Shown here: positions 17,138 through 27,137 of the stretch, piece after piece | Numbering within the stretch: position 1 is the first letter of the stretch | How the letters are laid out: the number at the start of each line of letters is the position of its first letter | Translations under genes and position numbers: made by a program | The notes under the pieces: model-generated | The model's database searches: none | What the model was told of the DNA's origin: nothing | Seen by the model: only the letters and a program-made list of their open reading frames with translations | From: Pseudarthrobacter enclensis | GTDB lineage: Bacteria; Actinomycetota; Actinomycetes; Actinomycetales; Micrococcaceae | Assembly (NCBI RefSeq): GCF_001457025.1 | Contig: NZ_KQ758600.1 | Span: forward strand, 496,001 to 560,000 | Reading direction: 5' to 3' | Length of the DNA stretch: 64,000 nucleotides

Positions 17138-19657
17138 CTAGGCCGGAACGATGTTGACCAGTTTAGGGGCACGGACGATCACGGTGCGGATGCCGCGGCC
17201 GTCAAGCGCACGCTGGACGTTCTCCGAGGCCAGTGCCAGTTCGCGGAGCTGGTCCTCCGAGATGTCCGGGGAAATTTCCAGCCTGTCACGGACCTTGCCC
17301 TGGACCTGGACGACGGCGGTGACGGTGTCCTGCACCAGCAGCGAGGCGTCGTGGGCAGGCCAGCCGGCGTTGGCCACGGACGCCGGGTGGCCCAGCACGT
17401 TCCACATGTCTTCGGCCGTGTAGGGCGCGAACAGGCTGAGGATCACGGCCACCGCTTCGGCGGCTTCGCGGACTGCGGGGTCGGCTGCGCCGGCACCGGA
17501 GTCGATGGCCTTGCGGGTGGCGTTCACCAGCTCCATCAGCTTCGCCACCACCACGTTGAACTTGTTGGCGTCCAGGAGTTCGGCGGCGTCGGCGATGGTC
17601 CGGTGGGTCACGGACCGCAGTGCCCTGTTGCCGGCGCCGGCGTCGGTTCCGGGTGCGCTGGTCACGTCCTGTGCCAGGCGCCAGGCGCGGGCCAGGAACT
17701 TGGCGGATCCGGACGGGGAGACATCGGCCCAGTCAACGTCGTCCTCGGGCGGGGAGGCAAAGACCATGGTCAGGCGGACGGCATCCACACCGTACTTGTC
17801 CAGCTGTTCGCCGAGGTCCACGCCGTTGCCCAGTGACTTGCTCATGGCCTTGCCGCCGTTGAGCACCTGCCCTTGGTTGAGCAGGGCGCTGAACGGCTCG
17901 GTGGCGTCGATCATGCCGAGGTCGTGGATGACCTTGGTGAAGAAGCGGGCGTACAGCAGGTGCAGGATGGCGTGCTCGACGCCGCCCACGTACTGACCCA
18001 CCGGCATCCAGTTGTTGATCTTCTCGGGATCGAACGGGCCTTCGGTGTACTGGGGCGAGACGAACCGGAGGAAATACCAGGACGAGTCGACGAAGGTGTC
18101 CATGGTGTCTGTGTCCCGCTTGGCAGGTCCGTGGCAGCTGGGGCATTCCACGTTGACCCATGCTTCGGCAGCAGCCAGCGGGGACGTGCCCTTGGGGGCC
18201 AGGTCTTCACCGCGCAGGTTGGACGGCAGGGTCACCGGAAGCTGCTCGTCGGGAACAGGGACCTCGCCGCAGGACGGGCAGTGGATGATCGGGATGGGCG
18301 TGCCCCAGAAACGCTGGCGGCTCAGCAGCCAGTCCCGGAGGCGGAAGTTGACGAATTTTTCGCCCGTTCCCTGGCGTTCCAGGATGGCGATGGCGGCGGG
18401 AATGGCCTCGGCCTTGGGCAGCCCGTCCAGTTCGCCCGAATTGATCAGGGTCCCCTCCCCCGCGGTCGCGGTGCCGGACACTGCGGGGTCTTCCTCGCCG
18501 GTGTCCAGGACGGCGCGGACCGGCAGGTCGAACGTGCGGGCGAAGTCGAGGTCGCGCTGGTCGTGCGCGGGGACCGCCATGATGGCGCCGGTGCCGTAGT
18601 CGGCGAGGACGTAGTCGGCGGCCCAGACGGGCAGCTTCTCGCCGTTAAGCGGGTTGACGGCGTAGCGGCCGGTGAAGACGCCGGTCTTTTCCCGTTCGGT
18701 GGACTGGCGTTCGATCTCGGAGAGTGCCTTGACCTTTTCGCGGTATTCGTCCAGCGCAGCGGCGTGTTCGTCCGTGACGAGCTCGACGGCGAGGGGCGCG
18801 TCGGCGGCGACGACGAAGAAGGTGGCCCCGTACAGCGTGTCGGGGCGGGTGGTGAACACCGTGACGTCCTTGGCGGGCTTGCCGGCGTCGGCCTCGACCA
18901 CGAAGTTCACGTGGGCACCTTCGGACCGGCCGATCCAGTTCTTCTGCATCGCCAGGACGCGTTCGGGCCAGTGGCCGCGCAGCTGTTCCATGTCATCGAG
19001 CAGCCGGTCGGCGTAGTCGGTGATCTTGAAGTACCACTGGTTGAGGGACTTCTTGGTGACCGTGGTGCCGCAGCGTTCGCAGGCACCGTTGACCACCTGT
19101 TCGTTGGCCAGGACCGTCTGGTCTTTGGGGCACCAGTTGACGGGTGAGTTCTTCCGGTAGGCCAGTCCGCGCTCGTAGAAGCGTTTGAAGAGCCACTGGG
19201 TCCAGCGGTAGTACCCGGGGTCGGAGGTGTGCAGCCTGCGGGACCAGTCGGCGGAGATGGCGTAGCGCTTGAACGACGCCGCCTGGGTATCGATGTTCGC
19301 GTAGGTCCACTCGCTGGGGTGGGCGTTGCGCTTGATGGCGGCGTTCTCCGCCGGCAGGCCGAAGGAGTCCCAGCCGATCGGGTGAAGGACATCGAAACCC
19401 TGCTGGCGCAGGTAGCGGGCCACGACGTCGCCCATGGCGAAGGCTTCGGCGTGGCCCATGTGCAGGTCGCCGGACGGGTAGGGGAACATGTCCAGCACGT
19501 AGCGGCGTTCCCGCGATCCGTCGTCGACAGGGGTGAAGACCTTGAGGTCCTCCCACACCTGCGGCCACTTGGCCTCCATCGCGGTAAAGCTGTACGTACC
19601 CTCCGCGGGTACTTCCGTTGCTGCTGCTCCGGTCTCTGTCTCCGGCTGAACGCCCAC
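17138..19657 (-). CDS. leuS: Leucyl-tRNA synthetase
   Basis: LeuRS charges tRNA-Leu with leucine. The 839-residue class I enzyme has the HIGH-type motif HMGH at residues 66-69, an editing (CP1) domain, a zinc-binding insert ([10 protein letters not shown] and CPSCHGPAK) and the KMSKS-type motif AMSKSLGNG near residue 615. The GTG start follows AAGAGG. A leader with a leucine-rich mini-ORF and a terminator hairpin lies upstream, so expression is probably controlled by attenuation. It heads the series leuS, degV, comEA, comEC, holA. Confidence 0.98.
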   Translation of the reverse strand: MGVQPETETGAAATEVPAEGTYSFTAMEAKWPQVWEDLKVFTPVDDGSRERRYVLDMFPYPSGDLHMGHAEAFAMGDVVARYLRQQGFDVLHPIGWDSFGLPAENAAIKRNAHPSEWTYANIDTQAASFKRYAISADWSRRLHTSDPGYYRWTQWLFKRFYERGLAYRKNSPVNWCPKDQTVLANEQVVNGACERCGTTVTKKSLNQWYFKITDYADRLLDDMEQLRGHWPERVLAMQKNWIGRSEGAHVNFVVEADAGKPAKDVTVFTTRPDTLYGATFFVVAADAPLAVELVTDEHAAALDEYREKVKALSEIERQSTEREKTGVFTGRYAVNPLNGEKLPVWAADYVLADYGTGAIMAVPAHDQRDLDFARTFDLPVRAVLDTGEEDPAVSGTATAGEGTLINSGELDGLPKAEAIPAAIAILERQGTGEKFVNFRLRDWLLSRQRFWGTPIPIIHCPSCGEVPVPDEQLPVTLPSNLRGEDLAPKGTSPLAAAEAWVNVECPSCHGPAKRDTDTMDTFVDSSWYFLRFVSPQYTEGPFDPEKINNWMPVGQYVGGVEHAILHLLYARFFTKVIHDLGMIDATEPFSALLNQGQVLNGGKAMSKSLGNGVDLGEQLDKYGVDAVRLTMVFASPPEDDVDWADVSPSGSAKFLARAWRLAQDVTSAPGTDAGAGNRALRSVTHRTIADAAELLDANKFNVVVAKLMELVNATRKAIDSGAGAADPAVREAAEAVAVILSLFAPYTAEDMWNVLGHPASVANAGWPAHDASLLVQDTVTAVVQVQGKVRDRLEISPDISEDQLRELALASENVQRALDGRGIRTVIVRAPKLVNIVPA

Positions 19658-19740
19658 TGCTGCCCTCTTCTGTTCTGCTACGGCATCTGTGCTGCCCTAT
19701 AGGCCTGATCCCCTGCTGCCGGCCCGGTTTGCTCCCGGAC

Positions 19741-19770
19741 ACACAAAAGCCCCTCGCCAAGGGAGGGGCT
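19741..19770 (-). terminator. Leader terminator (attenuator) upstream of leuS
   Basis: On the minus strand an 8-bp stem AGCCCCTC/GAGGGGCT is followed at once by TTTTGTGT, an intrinsic terminator located before the leuS start rather than after a gene. It sits 35 bases beyond the stop of a leucine-rich leader ORF. A second small hairpin (TATCCA/TGGATA, 19781-19797) lies between them. Confidence 0.8.
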
Positions 19771-19805
19771 GCCGCTCAGCTATCCACGTGATGGATAACC
19801 GGCGG

Positions 19806-19832
19806 CTAACTAAGCAGAAGGATCGCACGCAT
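19806..19832 (-). CDS. Putative leuS leader peptide MRAILLLS
   Basis: An eight-codon ORF encodes M-R-A-I-L-L-L-S with the successive leucine codons CTT, CTG, CTT before a TAG stop. It is followed by a hairpin and then an intrinsic terminator ahead of leuS. That is the layout of classical ribosome-mediated attenuation: a shortage of charged tRNA-Leu would stall the ribosome on the leucine run and favour read-through. Translation could begin leaderless, six bases after a TAAGGT box, or from the AAGG. I could not model a definite antiterminator pairing by eye. No T-box features are seen. Confidence 0.75.
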   Translation of the reverse strand: MRAILLLS

Positions 19833-19838
19833 AGATCT

Positions 19839-19844
19839 ACCTTA
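19839..19844 (-). promoter_or_regulatory. Possible -10 (or Shine-Dalgarno) of the leuS leader
   Basis: TAAGGT on the minus strand fits TANNNT and ends six bases before the leader-peptide ATG. The same TAAGGT-N6-start arrangement precedes metK. The AAGG could instead act as a Shine-Dalgarno sequence, so the reading is ambiguous. Confidence 0.4.
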
Positions 19845-19853
19845 GCGCAAGTC

Positions 19854-19897
19854 CACACCCCTCAGCGTAAGTCGCATACGAGCGGCTGAGGGGTGTG
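19854..19897. repeat. 13-bp perfect inverted repeat upstream of the leuS leader
   Basis: CACACCCCTCAGC (19854-19866) is complementary to 19885-19897 around an 18-base loop. It lies just upstream of the presumed leader promoter. It may be an operator. If transcription starts farther upstream, the GAGGGG of the near arm could pair with CCCCTC of the leader terminator and prevent it forming. Confidence 0.65.
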
Positions 19898-19905
19898 ACG
19901 ATTAA

Positions 19906-19980
19906 GTTGATGGCAGCCGCACCTCGCCCGGGTGTGGTGGGCACCGCGAAGCGGGCGGGGCAGGTGCGGCTGCCATCAAC
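19906..19980. terminator. Long hairpin downstream of glpK
   Basis: A perfect 19-bp stem (GTTGATGGCAGCCGCACCT, 19906-19924, with 19962-19980) has a further inner CGCCCG/CGGGCG pairing. It lies 11 bases beyond the glpK stop and ends in TTAAT on that strand. It probably ends glpK transcription and shields leuS. It is unusually long for a terminator and might be a mobile palindromic repeat. Confidence 0.65.
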
Positions 19981-19991
19981 GATGGGTCACA

Positions 19992-21506
<1,515 letters not shown>

Positions 21507-21546
21507 TGTGACGTCCTTGTCTGGTTGGTGGGTTGTGGAGGGAGGT

Positions 21547-22296
21547 TCAGGCTGCGGCGGTGATGATGATGGGGGCGATCTTGGCTACGATGCCGCCAAG
21601 GGCGCCGCCGACCAGTGGGCCAACCACCGGGATCCATGAGTAGCCCCAGTCGCTGGAACCCTTGCCTTTGATGGGCAGCAGGGCGTGGGCGATGCGGGGC
21701 CCGAGGTCACGGGCCGGGTTGATGGCGTAGCCCGTGGGACCGCCCAGTGAAACGCCGATGCCGACGACGAGGAGGGCAACGGCCAGCGGCCCGAGGCCGG
21801 AGGGGGTTCCGCCGAAGGTCAGGATGACGAAGACGAGCACGAAGGTGCCGATGATTTCGGTGACCAGGTTCCAGGGGGTGGAGCGGATGGCGGGACCGGT
21901 GGAGAAGACGCCGAGCTTGCTCGCGGCGGCTTCTTCGCTGTCGAAGTGCTGCTTGTAGGCCAGCCAGCAGACCACGGCACCGACGAAGGCACCGACCATT
22001 TCACCGGCGAAGTAGGTCAGCGTGGAAGCCACGTCCACGGGTACGTCGGGCGCGTACTCGGCCTTGCCGTTGACCAGCAGACCGAGGGTAACGGCAGGGT
22101 TCAGGTGTGCGCCGGATTTGGCGGCGACGAAGACACCCGCGAAGACAGCGATACCCCATCCCCAGGTGACCATGAGGAATCCGCCGCTGTTGCCTTTCGT
22201 TGCCCGCAGGGCCACGTTGGCAACGACGCCGCAGCCCAGCAGGGTCAGCATCGCTGTTCCGAACACTTCGGATAAGAAAACAATTCCAAGAGACAT
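21547..22296 (-). CDS. glpF: Glycerol facilitator (MIP/aquaporin family)
   Basis: GlpF is a membrane channel that admits glycerol by facilitated diffusion. The 249 residues form six membrane segments with two half-helix motifs, NPA at residues 66-68 and NPARD near 196-200. The Asp after the second NPA is the mark of glycerol-conducting aquaglyceroporins. GAGGAG about eight bases before the ATG is a strong ribosome site. It lies between glpD and glpK. Confidence 0.95.
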   Translation of the reverse strand: MSLGIVFLSEVFGTAMLTLLGCGVVANVALRATKGNSGGFLMVTWGWGIAVFAGVFVAAKSGAHLNPAVTLGLLVNGKAEYAPDVPVDVASTLTYFAGEMVGAFVGAVVCWLAYKQHFDSEEAAASKLGVFSTGPAIRSTPWNLVTEIIGTFVLVFVILTFGGTPSGLGPLAVALLVVGIGVSLGGPTGYAINPARDLGPRIAHALLPIKGKGSSDWGYSWIPVVGPLVGGALGGIVAKIAPIIITAAA

Positions 22297-22322
22297 CTTT
22301 GACTCCTCTGTATTTTGTTGTT

Positions 22323-22374
22323 GGCCCTTCGCGGGTGAAGGGCCGTGAAGCCGGGGCGGGGTTTCCGCCCCGGC
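22323..22374. promoter_or_regulatory. Two hairpins in the glpD-glpF gap
   Basis: One 8-bp stem (GGCCCTTC/GAAGGGCC, 22323-22344) and one 10-bp stem (GCCGGGGCGG/CCGCCCCGGC, 22350-22374) fill most of the 90-base gap. Neither has a T tract. They may attenuate, or protect an mRNA end, and so set different levels for glpD and glpFK. Confidence 0.55.
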
Positions 22375-22386
22375 AGGCAGCCCGGC

Positions 22387-24207
22387 CTAGGCGACCAGGC
22401 TGTGCGTTTCCACCCTGTGCAGGCGTTCCAGGACCTCCTGCGCATGGCGTATTTCGGCGCTGCGGGCAGCGGCGTCCCAGTGCAGCGGGACGGCGAGGAT
22501 TTCAGCGACTTCGTTCAACAGTTCGCCGGTAACCAGTCCGCGGAACGCCAGCGAGGTGCGGCGGATGAGGACATCCACTAGGTGGCCCACCTGTTCGTTG
22601 GCCGCCATGAACTCCAGTTCGCGGACGCTGAGCTCGCGGGTGGAGCGCAGCGGCCGGTCCTGTCCGGCGTCGAGGTACTTGATCACCGCTTCGGCGCGGG
22701 TGCCGTACCGGGTCAGGAGGCCGGCGGTGCGGTCGGCGTCCCTGCCCGCCCCCATGTGGGCTTTGATCCACTGCTGGATGCCGGCTTCGTCCGCGGGGAA
22801 GCCGGCGCCGCCGCCAATGGGCAGTTGGGCGGTGGATACCTTGCGGGCCTGTCCGGTTTCGGCCAGGACGTCGTTGGTGAGGTGTTCGGCCAGGGCGCGG
22901 AACGTGGTCCACTTGCCGCCCACCAGGCTGAGGACGACGGCGCCGCCGTCCCCGGGTGCCGGGCGCCGGCTTTCGATGCGGTAGTCGCGGGAAACGAAGC
23001 CGGGCTGGGTGGCGTCGTGCCGGGGCAGGGGCCGCACACCGGAGAAGGTGTAGACGATCTGGTCCCGGTTGACGGCGATGTTGGGGAAGACGTGGCCGAC
23101 CAGGTCGAAGAAGTAGGCGATTTCCTCGTCGGTGCAGACGGCGTCCCTGGACATGTCGGCATCGACGTCGGTGGTGCCGACCAGCACGCGGTCCCCCATC
23201 GGGTAGATGAGGACAATCCGGCCGTCCGTGTGCTCGAAGAAGATCTCCCGGCCGCGGCAGGCAGCGAGCAGTTCCGGGTGGTCCAGGACGATGTGCGATC
23301 CCTTGGTGCCGCCCATGAACGACGACGCCGTGCCCATGGCCTCGTTGGTGAGGTCCACCCAGGCCCCCGTGGTGTTGACGATGACGTCGGCGGTGAAGTC
23401 GAACTCCTCGCCGGTCAGCTCATCGCGCAGGCGCACGGTTGCGCCCTTTCCGGTGCCCGGGTTGGGCCGGTTGTCCAGGGACTGCAGGGACACGTAGTTG
23501 CTGGCCCGTGCGGTGCTTCCCTGGCCGGCAGCGACCGCGCTGTTTGACCGGCCCGCCTTCTCCCCGTCCTGCAGGACGTCGAGGGTGAGGCGTTCGGGGT
23601 TGTGCACGGAGGCGTCAAAATAGGTGGCCGCGTATTTGACGTCGGGACGGAGATCGGGCAGCTCGGCCAGCGCACGGTCCCGGCCGCGGAACTGGTGGCG
23701 CGGAACCGTTCCGCCGTCGCGGGAGAAGGAATCGTAGAGGCTCAGTCCCAGTTTGATGAGGAAAGCGCCGCGCTCCTTGGGCTTGCCCTGCTGCTTGTGG
23801 GTCAGGAACCGCAGCGGCGCGGAGAGGATGCCGGAGAAGGTGCTGAAGATGGGGATGGTGGTTTGCAGCGGCTTGACGTAGTGCGGCGCGATCTTGAGCA
23901 GCCGGTTGCGTTCCACCACCGATTCGCGGACCAGGCGGAACTCGCCGTTTTCGAGGTAGCGGATGCCTCCGTGGATCATGTGCGAGGAGGCGCCGCTGGC
24001 TCCCTGGCAGTAGTCGCCGCGTTCCACCAGGGCAACATCGACACCCTGCAGCGCAAGGTCACGGAAGGTGCCGACGCCGTTGATGCCACCTCCCACCACC
24101 AGCACTTTCGCGTGCGGACGGAGCCGCAGGTGGTGGACGGAACTGCGCTCCGTACCTGGCCGGGGCGTGGTGGCTGATGGCTGGACAGTTGGATCCTTGG
24201 GTCCCAA
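22387..24207 (-). CDS. glpD: Aerobic glycerol-3-phosphate dehydrogenase (FAD)
   Basis: GlpD oxidises glycerol 3-phosphate to dihydroxyacetone phosphate at the membrane and passes electrons to quinone. The protein shows the FAD-binding VVGGGINGVGTFRD near residue 40, GASGASSHMIHGGIRYLE, and a C-terminal helical cap domain. I place the start at TTG 24207, with AGGGAG eight bases upstream, giving 606 residues, close to the family norm. The frame stays open to 24375 but would run into the control region of the divergent regulator. It leads glpF and glpK. Confidence 0.92.
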   Translation of the reverse strand: MGPKDPTVQPSATTPRPGTERSSVHHLRLRPHAKVLVVGGGINGVGTFRDLALQGVDVALVERGDYCQGASGASSHMIHGGIRYLENGEFRLVRESVVERNRLLKIAPHYVKPLQTTIPIFSTFSGILSAPLRFLTHKQQGKPKERGAFLIKLGLSLYDSFSRDGGTVPRHQFRGRDRALAELPDLRPDVKYAATYFDASVHNPERLTLDVLQDGEKAGRSNSAVAAGQGSTARASNYVSLQSLDNRPNPGTGKGATVRLRDELTGEEFDFTADVIVNTTGAWVDLTNEAMGTASSFMGGTKGSHIVLDHPELLAACRGREIFFEHTDGRIVLIYPMGDRVLVGTTDVDADMSRDAVCTDEEIAYFFDLVGHVFPNIAVNRDQIVYTFSGVRPLPRHDATQPGFVSRDYRIESRRPAPGDGGAVVLSLVGGKWTTFRALAEHLTNDVLAETGQARKVSTAQLPIGGGAGFPADEAGIQQWIKAHMGAGRDADRTAGLLTRYGTRAEAVIKYLDAGQDRPLRSTRELSVRELEFMAANEQVGHLVDVLIRRTSLAFRGLVTGELLNEVAEILAVPLHWDAAARSAEIRHAQEVLERLHRVETHSLVA

Positions 24208-24317
24208 AACGACTCCCTGGGGCTTGCGTGCATGGTCCGGCCGCACCGTGGGATGCGGGGCCGTTATCCACCATTGTTTGGAATAATGGAAAATGGAGTC
24301 AAGCACTATGCACAAAC
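24208..24317. promoter_or_regulatory. Divergent control region of glpD and the SorC-type regulator
   Basis: This 110-base gap is the least GC-rich stretch nearby. It holds an inverted repeat CCATT-N9-AATGG (24271-24289) and, on the minus strand, a TTGACT (24295-24300) that could be a -35 for glpD. The repeat is a natural candidate operator for the adjacent regulator. No -10 is convincing on either strand. Confidence 0.5.
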
Positions 24318-25310
24318 GTGCAGAACGGATCGATATTGGCTCCTTCACGGCACGCAGACGCCCTCCGCGCTGCACAAATGTATTACCTGCAGGACCTCAC
24401 CATGGACGCCATCGCCCGCGAACTGCGGACGTCCCGGTCCACGGTTTCCCGGCTTCTCTCTGCCGCCAGGGAATCAGGCCTGGTGCAGGTCCAGATCCGC
24501 AATCCGTTGGACACAGGCCCTGAACTTGAGGGCATGATCCGATTCCGGTACGGCGTGGACGTCCATGTGGTCCCGGTGCTGGAAACACTGAACGAAGCAG
24601 AGACCCTGGACCGCGTGGCCATGCAGGCTGCCCGGACCATCGGGCCCCTGGTGGATTCGAATGCCATCATCGGGGTGGCCTGGGGCTCCACCCTGAGCGC
24701 CGTCAGCCGGCACCTCACCAGGAAGATCACCCATGACAGTGTGGTGGTGCAGCTGAACGGCGCCGGAAACATGCACACCACCGGCATTACGTATGCCAGT
24801 GACATCATGCGCCGGTTCGGCAGCGCCTACGGCGCCCGCGTGGAACAGTTTCCCGTGCCCGCGTTCTTCGACCACGCAGCCACCAAGACGGCCATGTGGA
24901 ACGAACGGAGCGTGCAGCGCATCCTGGAACTCCAGGCGAAGATGAGCATCGCCATCTTCGGTGTGGGATCCGTCAATGCGGACTATCCCAGCCATGTCTA
25001 CGCCGGCGGCTACCTGGACGAGGACGACCTCAACACGCTGGCGAACTCCGACGTGGTGGGCGATGTTGCCACCGTGTTCTTCCGCGGGGACGGCTCTTCC
25101 GACGGCATCACGCTGAACGAGCGCTCCACCGGGCCTGCACTGGCCCAGCTGCGGGAGGTGCGGCGGAGGATCTGTGTGGTGTCCGGCGTCTCCAAGATCA
25201 ACGGGCTGCGCGGTGCGCTCGCCGCCAGCCTCGCCACCGACCTGATCCTGGATGAGGCCACCGCGCGCCGCCTGGTGGATTTCGAAGGCCTCGCCTCCCG
25301 CAATGGGTAG
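24318..25310 (+). CDS. SorC-family sugar-binding transcriptional regulator
   Basis: The 330-residue protein has an N-terminal helix-turn-helix (about 27-57, MDAIARELRTSRSTVSRLLS) and a SorC-type effector domain for phosphorylated sugars (about 65-325). It is divergent from glpD, so I infer that it controls the glycerol genes, perhaps sensing a phosphorylated glycerol metabolite. That is not proven. The start is uncertain: GTG 24318 and TTG 24336 both lack a good ribosome site. An ATG at 24308 is in a different frame and opens a short unrelated reading. Confidence 0.88.
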   Translation: MQNGSILAPSRHADALRAAQMYYLQDLTMDAIARELRTSRSTVSRLLSAARESGLVQVQIRNPLDTGPELEGMIRFRYGVDVHVVPVLETLNEAETLDRVAMQAARTIGPLVDSNAIIGVAWGSTLSAVSRHLTRKITHDSVVVQLNGAGNMHTTGITYASDIMRRFGSAYGARVEQFPVPAFFDHAATKTAMWNERSVQRILELQAKMSIAIFGVGSVNADYPSHVYAGGYLDEDDLNTLANSDVVGDVATVFFRGDGSSDGITLNERSTGPALAQLREVRRRICVVSGVSKINGLRGALAASLATDLILDEATARRLVDFEGLASRNG

Positions 25311-25320
25311 AGTCGGGGAT

Positions 25321-26199
25321 ATGAAGACCTCACCGCGGCTGAGCCTGAACAACGGCGTGCTGATCGACCAGCTTGGCTACGGGCTGTACAAGGTTCCGCC
25401 TTCCGACGCTGCCGGCCTGGTGCAGGCAGCAATCGCCGCCGGCTACCGGCACTTCGATACTGCAGCCATGTATGGGAATGAAACCGGCGTGGCCCGCGGC
25501 ATCAGCGCGTACATCGGATCCGGCTCCTCGCCGGCGGCTGCCGGCGGCTCCGGCGAGTTCGCCCCGCCGCTGTCCCGGCAGGACATTTTTGTCACCACGA
25601 AGCTGTGGAACGACCACCACGGCTACGACGCCGCGCTGCGTGCCTTCGACGATTCCATGGTCAGCCTCGGCCTGGACTACGTGGACCTTTACCTGATCCA
25701 TTGGCCCTGCCCGCGGAAGGGGCTCTTTCCCGAAACCTACCGTGCCCTCGAAACCCTCTACCGAGAAGGCCGGGTCCGCGCCATCGGCGTCAGCAACTTC
25801 CAGCCGGCCCACCTGGACCGGCTGCTGCAGACGGCCGAAGTAGTGCCCGCCGTCAACCAGGTTGAACTGCATCCGTGGCTGCAGCAGCACGAGCTCCAGC
25901 GGAAGCATACGGAACTGGGAATCCGCACCGAAGCGTGGAGCCCGCTGGGGCGCGGCCAGGTGCTGGCGGACCCGGTGGTCCAGGCGTGCGCTGCAGAACA
26001 CCGGCGGACCCCTGCCCAGATCATCCTGCGCTGGCACATGCAGCTGGGCAATATTGCCATCCCCAAGGCCAGCACGGAGGCGCGGATCAGGGAGAACCTC
26101 GACGTCTTCGGTTTCGAGCTCTCTCCCCGCGACATGGAAGCCATGGCCGGGCTGGACCGTGGCCACCGCACCGGTTCGCACCCGGACAACGTCAACTAG
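25321..26199 (+). CDS. Aldo/keto reductase
   Basis: This 292-residue cytoplasmic NADPH-dependent oxidoreductase resembles 2,5-diketo-D-gluconate reductases. The catalytic tetrad is visible: Asp and Tyr in HFDTAAMYGNE, Lys in FVTTKLWND, and His in YLIHWPCP. A Ser/Gly/Ala-rich insertion (about residues 63-78) replaces a usual surface loop. ATG 25321 lies ten bases after the regulator stop. A TAGAGT box seven bases before the ATG could also be a leaderless -10. Substrate is unknown. Confidence 0.93.
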   Translation: MKTSPRLSLNNGVLIDQLGYGLYKVPPSDAAGLVQAAIAAGYRHFDTAAMYGNETGVARGISAYIGSGSSPAAAGGSGEFAPPLSRQDIFVTTKLWNDHHGYDAALRAFDDSMVSLGLDYVDLYLIHWPCPRKGLFPETYRALETLYREGRVRAIGVSNFQPAHLDRLLQTAEVVPAVNQVELHPWLQQHELQRKHTELGIRTEAWSPLGRGQVLADPVVQACAAEHRRTPAQIILRWHMQLGNIAIPKASTEARIRENLDVFGFELSPRDMEAMAGLDRGHRTGSHPDNVN

Positions 26200-26207
26200 G
26201 ATTCCGG

Positions 26208-27137
26208 ATGAAAACAACCAACGCCGGCTCCCCCGGCGCGCCCGCCTTTGTCAGCGCGGACCTGGCCGCCCGCAGCAGCGCGGCAACGCTTACCCTGGAC
26301 GGCGGCACCGTGGCTTACTGGACGTATGAGCCGGTCCGGGCGACGCCTGACACCCGGACCATCCTCGTCATCCACGGCTTCCGCGGGGACCACCACGGCC
26401 TGCTGCGCGTGGCGGACCAGCTTCCCGAGATGCGGATCATCATGCCGGACCTGCCCGGCTTCGGCAGTTCGGCAGCGTTCGCTGCCGGCCCGCACTCGGT
26501 GGAGCGCTACGGGGCCTTCATCAGCGCGTTCATGCATGCCCTGGACCTCGGCCCGGACACCGTGCTGCTGGGGCACTCGTTCGGGTCCATCGTCGCCGCC
26601 CACTTTGTTGCCCGCCACCGGTCGGCCGTGCACCCGCTCGTCCTGGTCAATCCCATCGCCGCGCCCGCCCTCGAAGGGCCCAAGGGCCTGATGACGCGGC
26701 TGGCGGTCCTGTACTACCGCCTGGCCGCTCAGCTTCCGGACCGCGCCGGCCAGGCCTTGCTCCGCAACCCCCTGATTGTCCGGGTCATGAGCGAAACCAT
26801 GGCCAAGACGAGGGACCGGGAACTGCGGGCCTTCATCCACGGCCAGCACCACGCTTACTTCAGTTCGTTCGCCGACAGGGACAGCCTGCTCGAATCGTTC
26901 ACCGCTTCCGTCAGCCACCATGTCAGTGAAGTGGCGGGACAGTTGGACCTTCCCGTCCTGCTGGTCGCCGGCGAAAAGGACGAAATCGCCACCCTCGCCG
27001 ACCAGCACAAGCTCGTGCGGCTCCTGCCGGACGGCGAACTCAAGGTGATTCCCGGCGCCGGGCACCTGATCCACTACGAGACGCCGGAACCTGCCGCCCG
27101 CCATATCCGCACCTTCCTGAAGGACCATCCCGCGTGA
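26208..27137 (+). CDS. Alpha/beta hydrolase
   Basis: This 309-residue protein has the alpha/beta hydrolase fold. The nucleophile serine is in GHSFGS (about residue 126), the acid is probably Asp in AGEKDEIA and the histidine is in GAGHLIHYE. The oxyanion region is VIHGFRGDHHG. I see no signal peptide, so it is probably cytosolic. It starts eight bases after the aldo/keto reductase stop and overlaps the glycosyltransferase by four bases (GTGA), so the three genes are co-transcribed. Substrate is unknown. Confidence 0.92.
   Translation: MKTTNAGSPGAPAFVSADLAARSSAATLTLDGGTVAYWTYEPVRATPDTRTILVIHGFRGDHHGLLRVADQLPEMRIIMPDLPGFGSSAAFAAGPHSVERYGAFISAFMHALDLGPDTVLLGHSFGSIVAAHFVARHRSAVHPLVLVNPIAAPALEGPKGLMTRLAVLYYRLAAQLPDRAGQALLRNPLIVRVMSETMAKTRDRELRAFIHGQHHAYFSSFADRDSLLESFTASVSHHVSEVAGQLDLPVLLVAGEKDEIATLADQHKLVRLLPDGELKVIPGAGHLIHYETPEPAARHIRTFLKDHPA

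Noticed and set aside
19842-19877. A second leader-like ORF MRLTLRGVDLR upstream of the leuS leader peptide
   Set aside because: It has scattered Leu codons only and overlaps the TAAGGT box and the inverted repeat; I prefer the shorter ORF with three successive Leu codons.
19658-19905. T-box riboswitch upstream of leuS
   Set aside because: I found no specifier loop with a Leu codon in the right position and no T-box consensus sequence; the leader-peptide model fits better.
24293-24523. Alternative frame MHKRAERIDIGSFTARRR as N-terminus of the SorC regulator via a frameshift
   Set aside because: The conserved helix-turn-helix frame is open without it, and no homopolymer is seen where a frameshift would be needed; it cannot be fully excluded.
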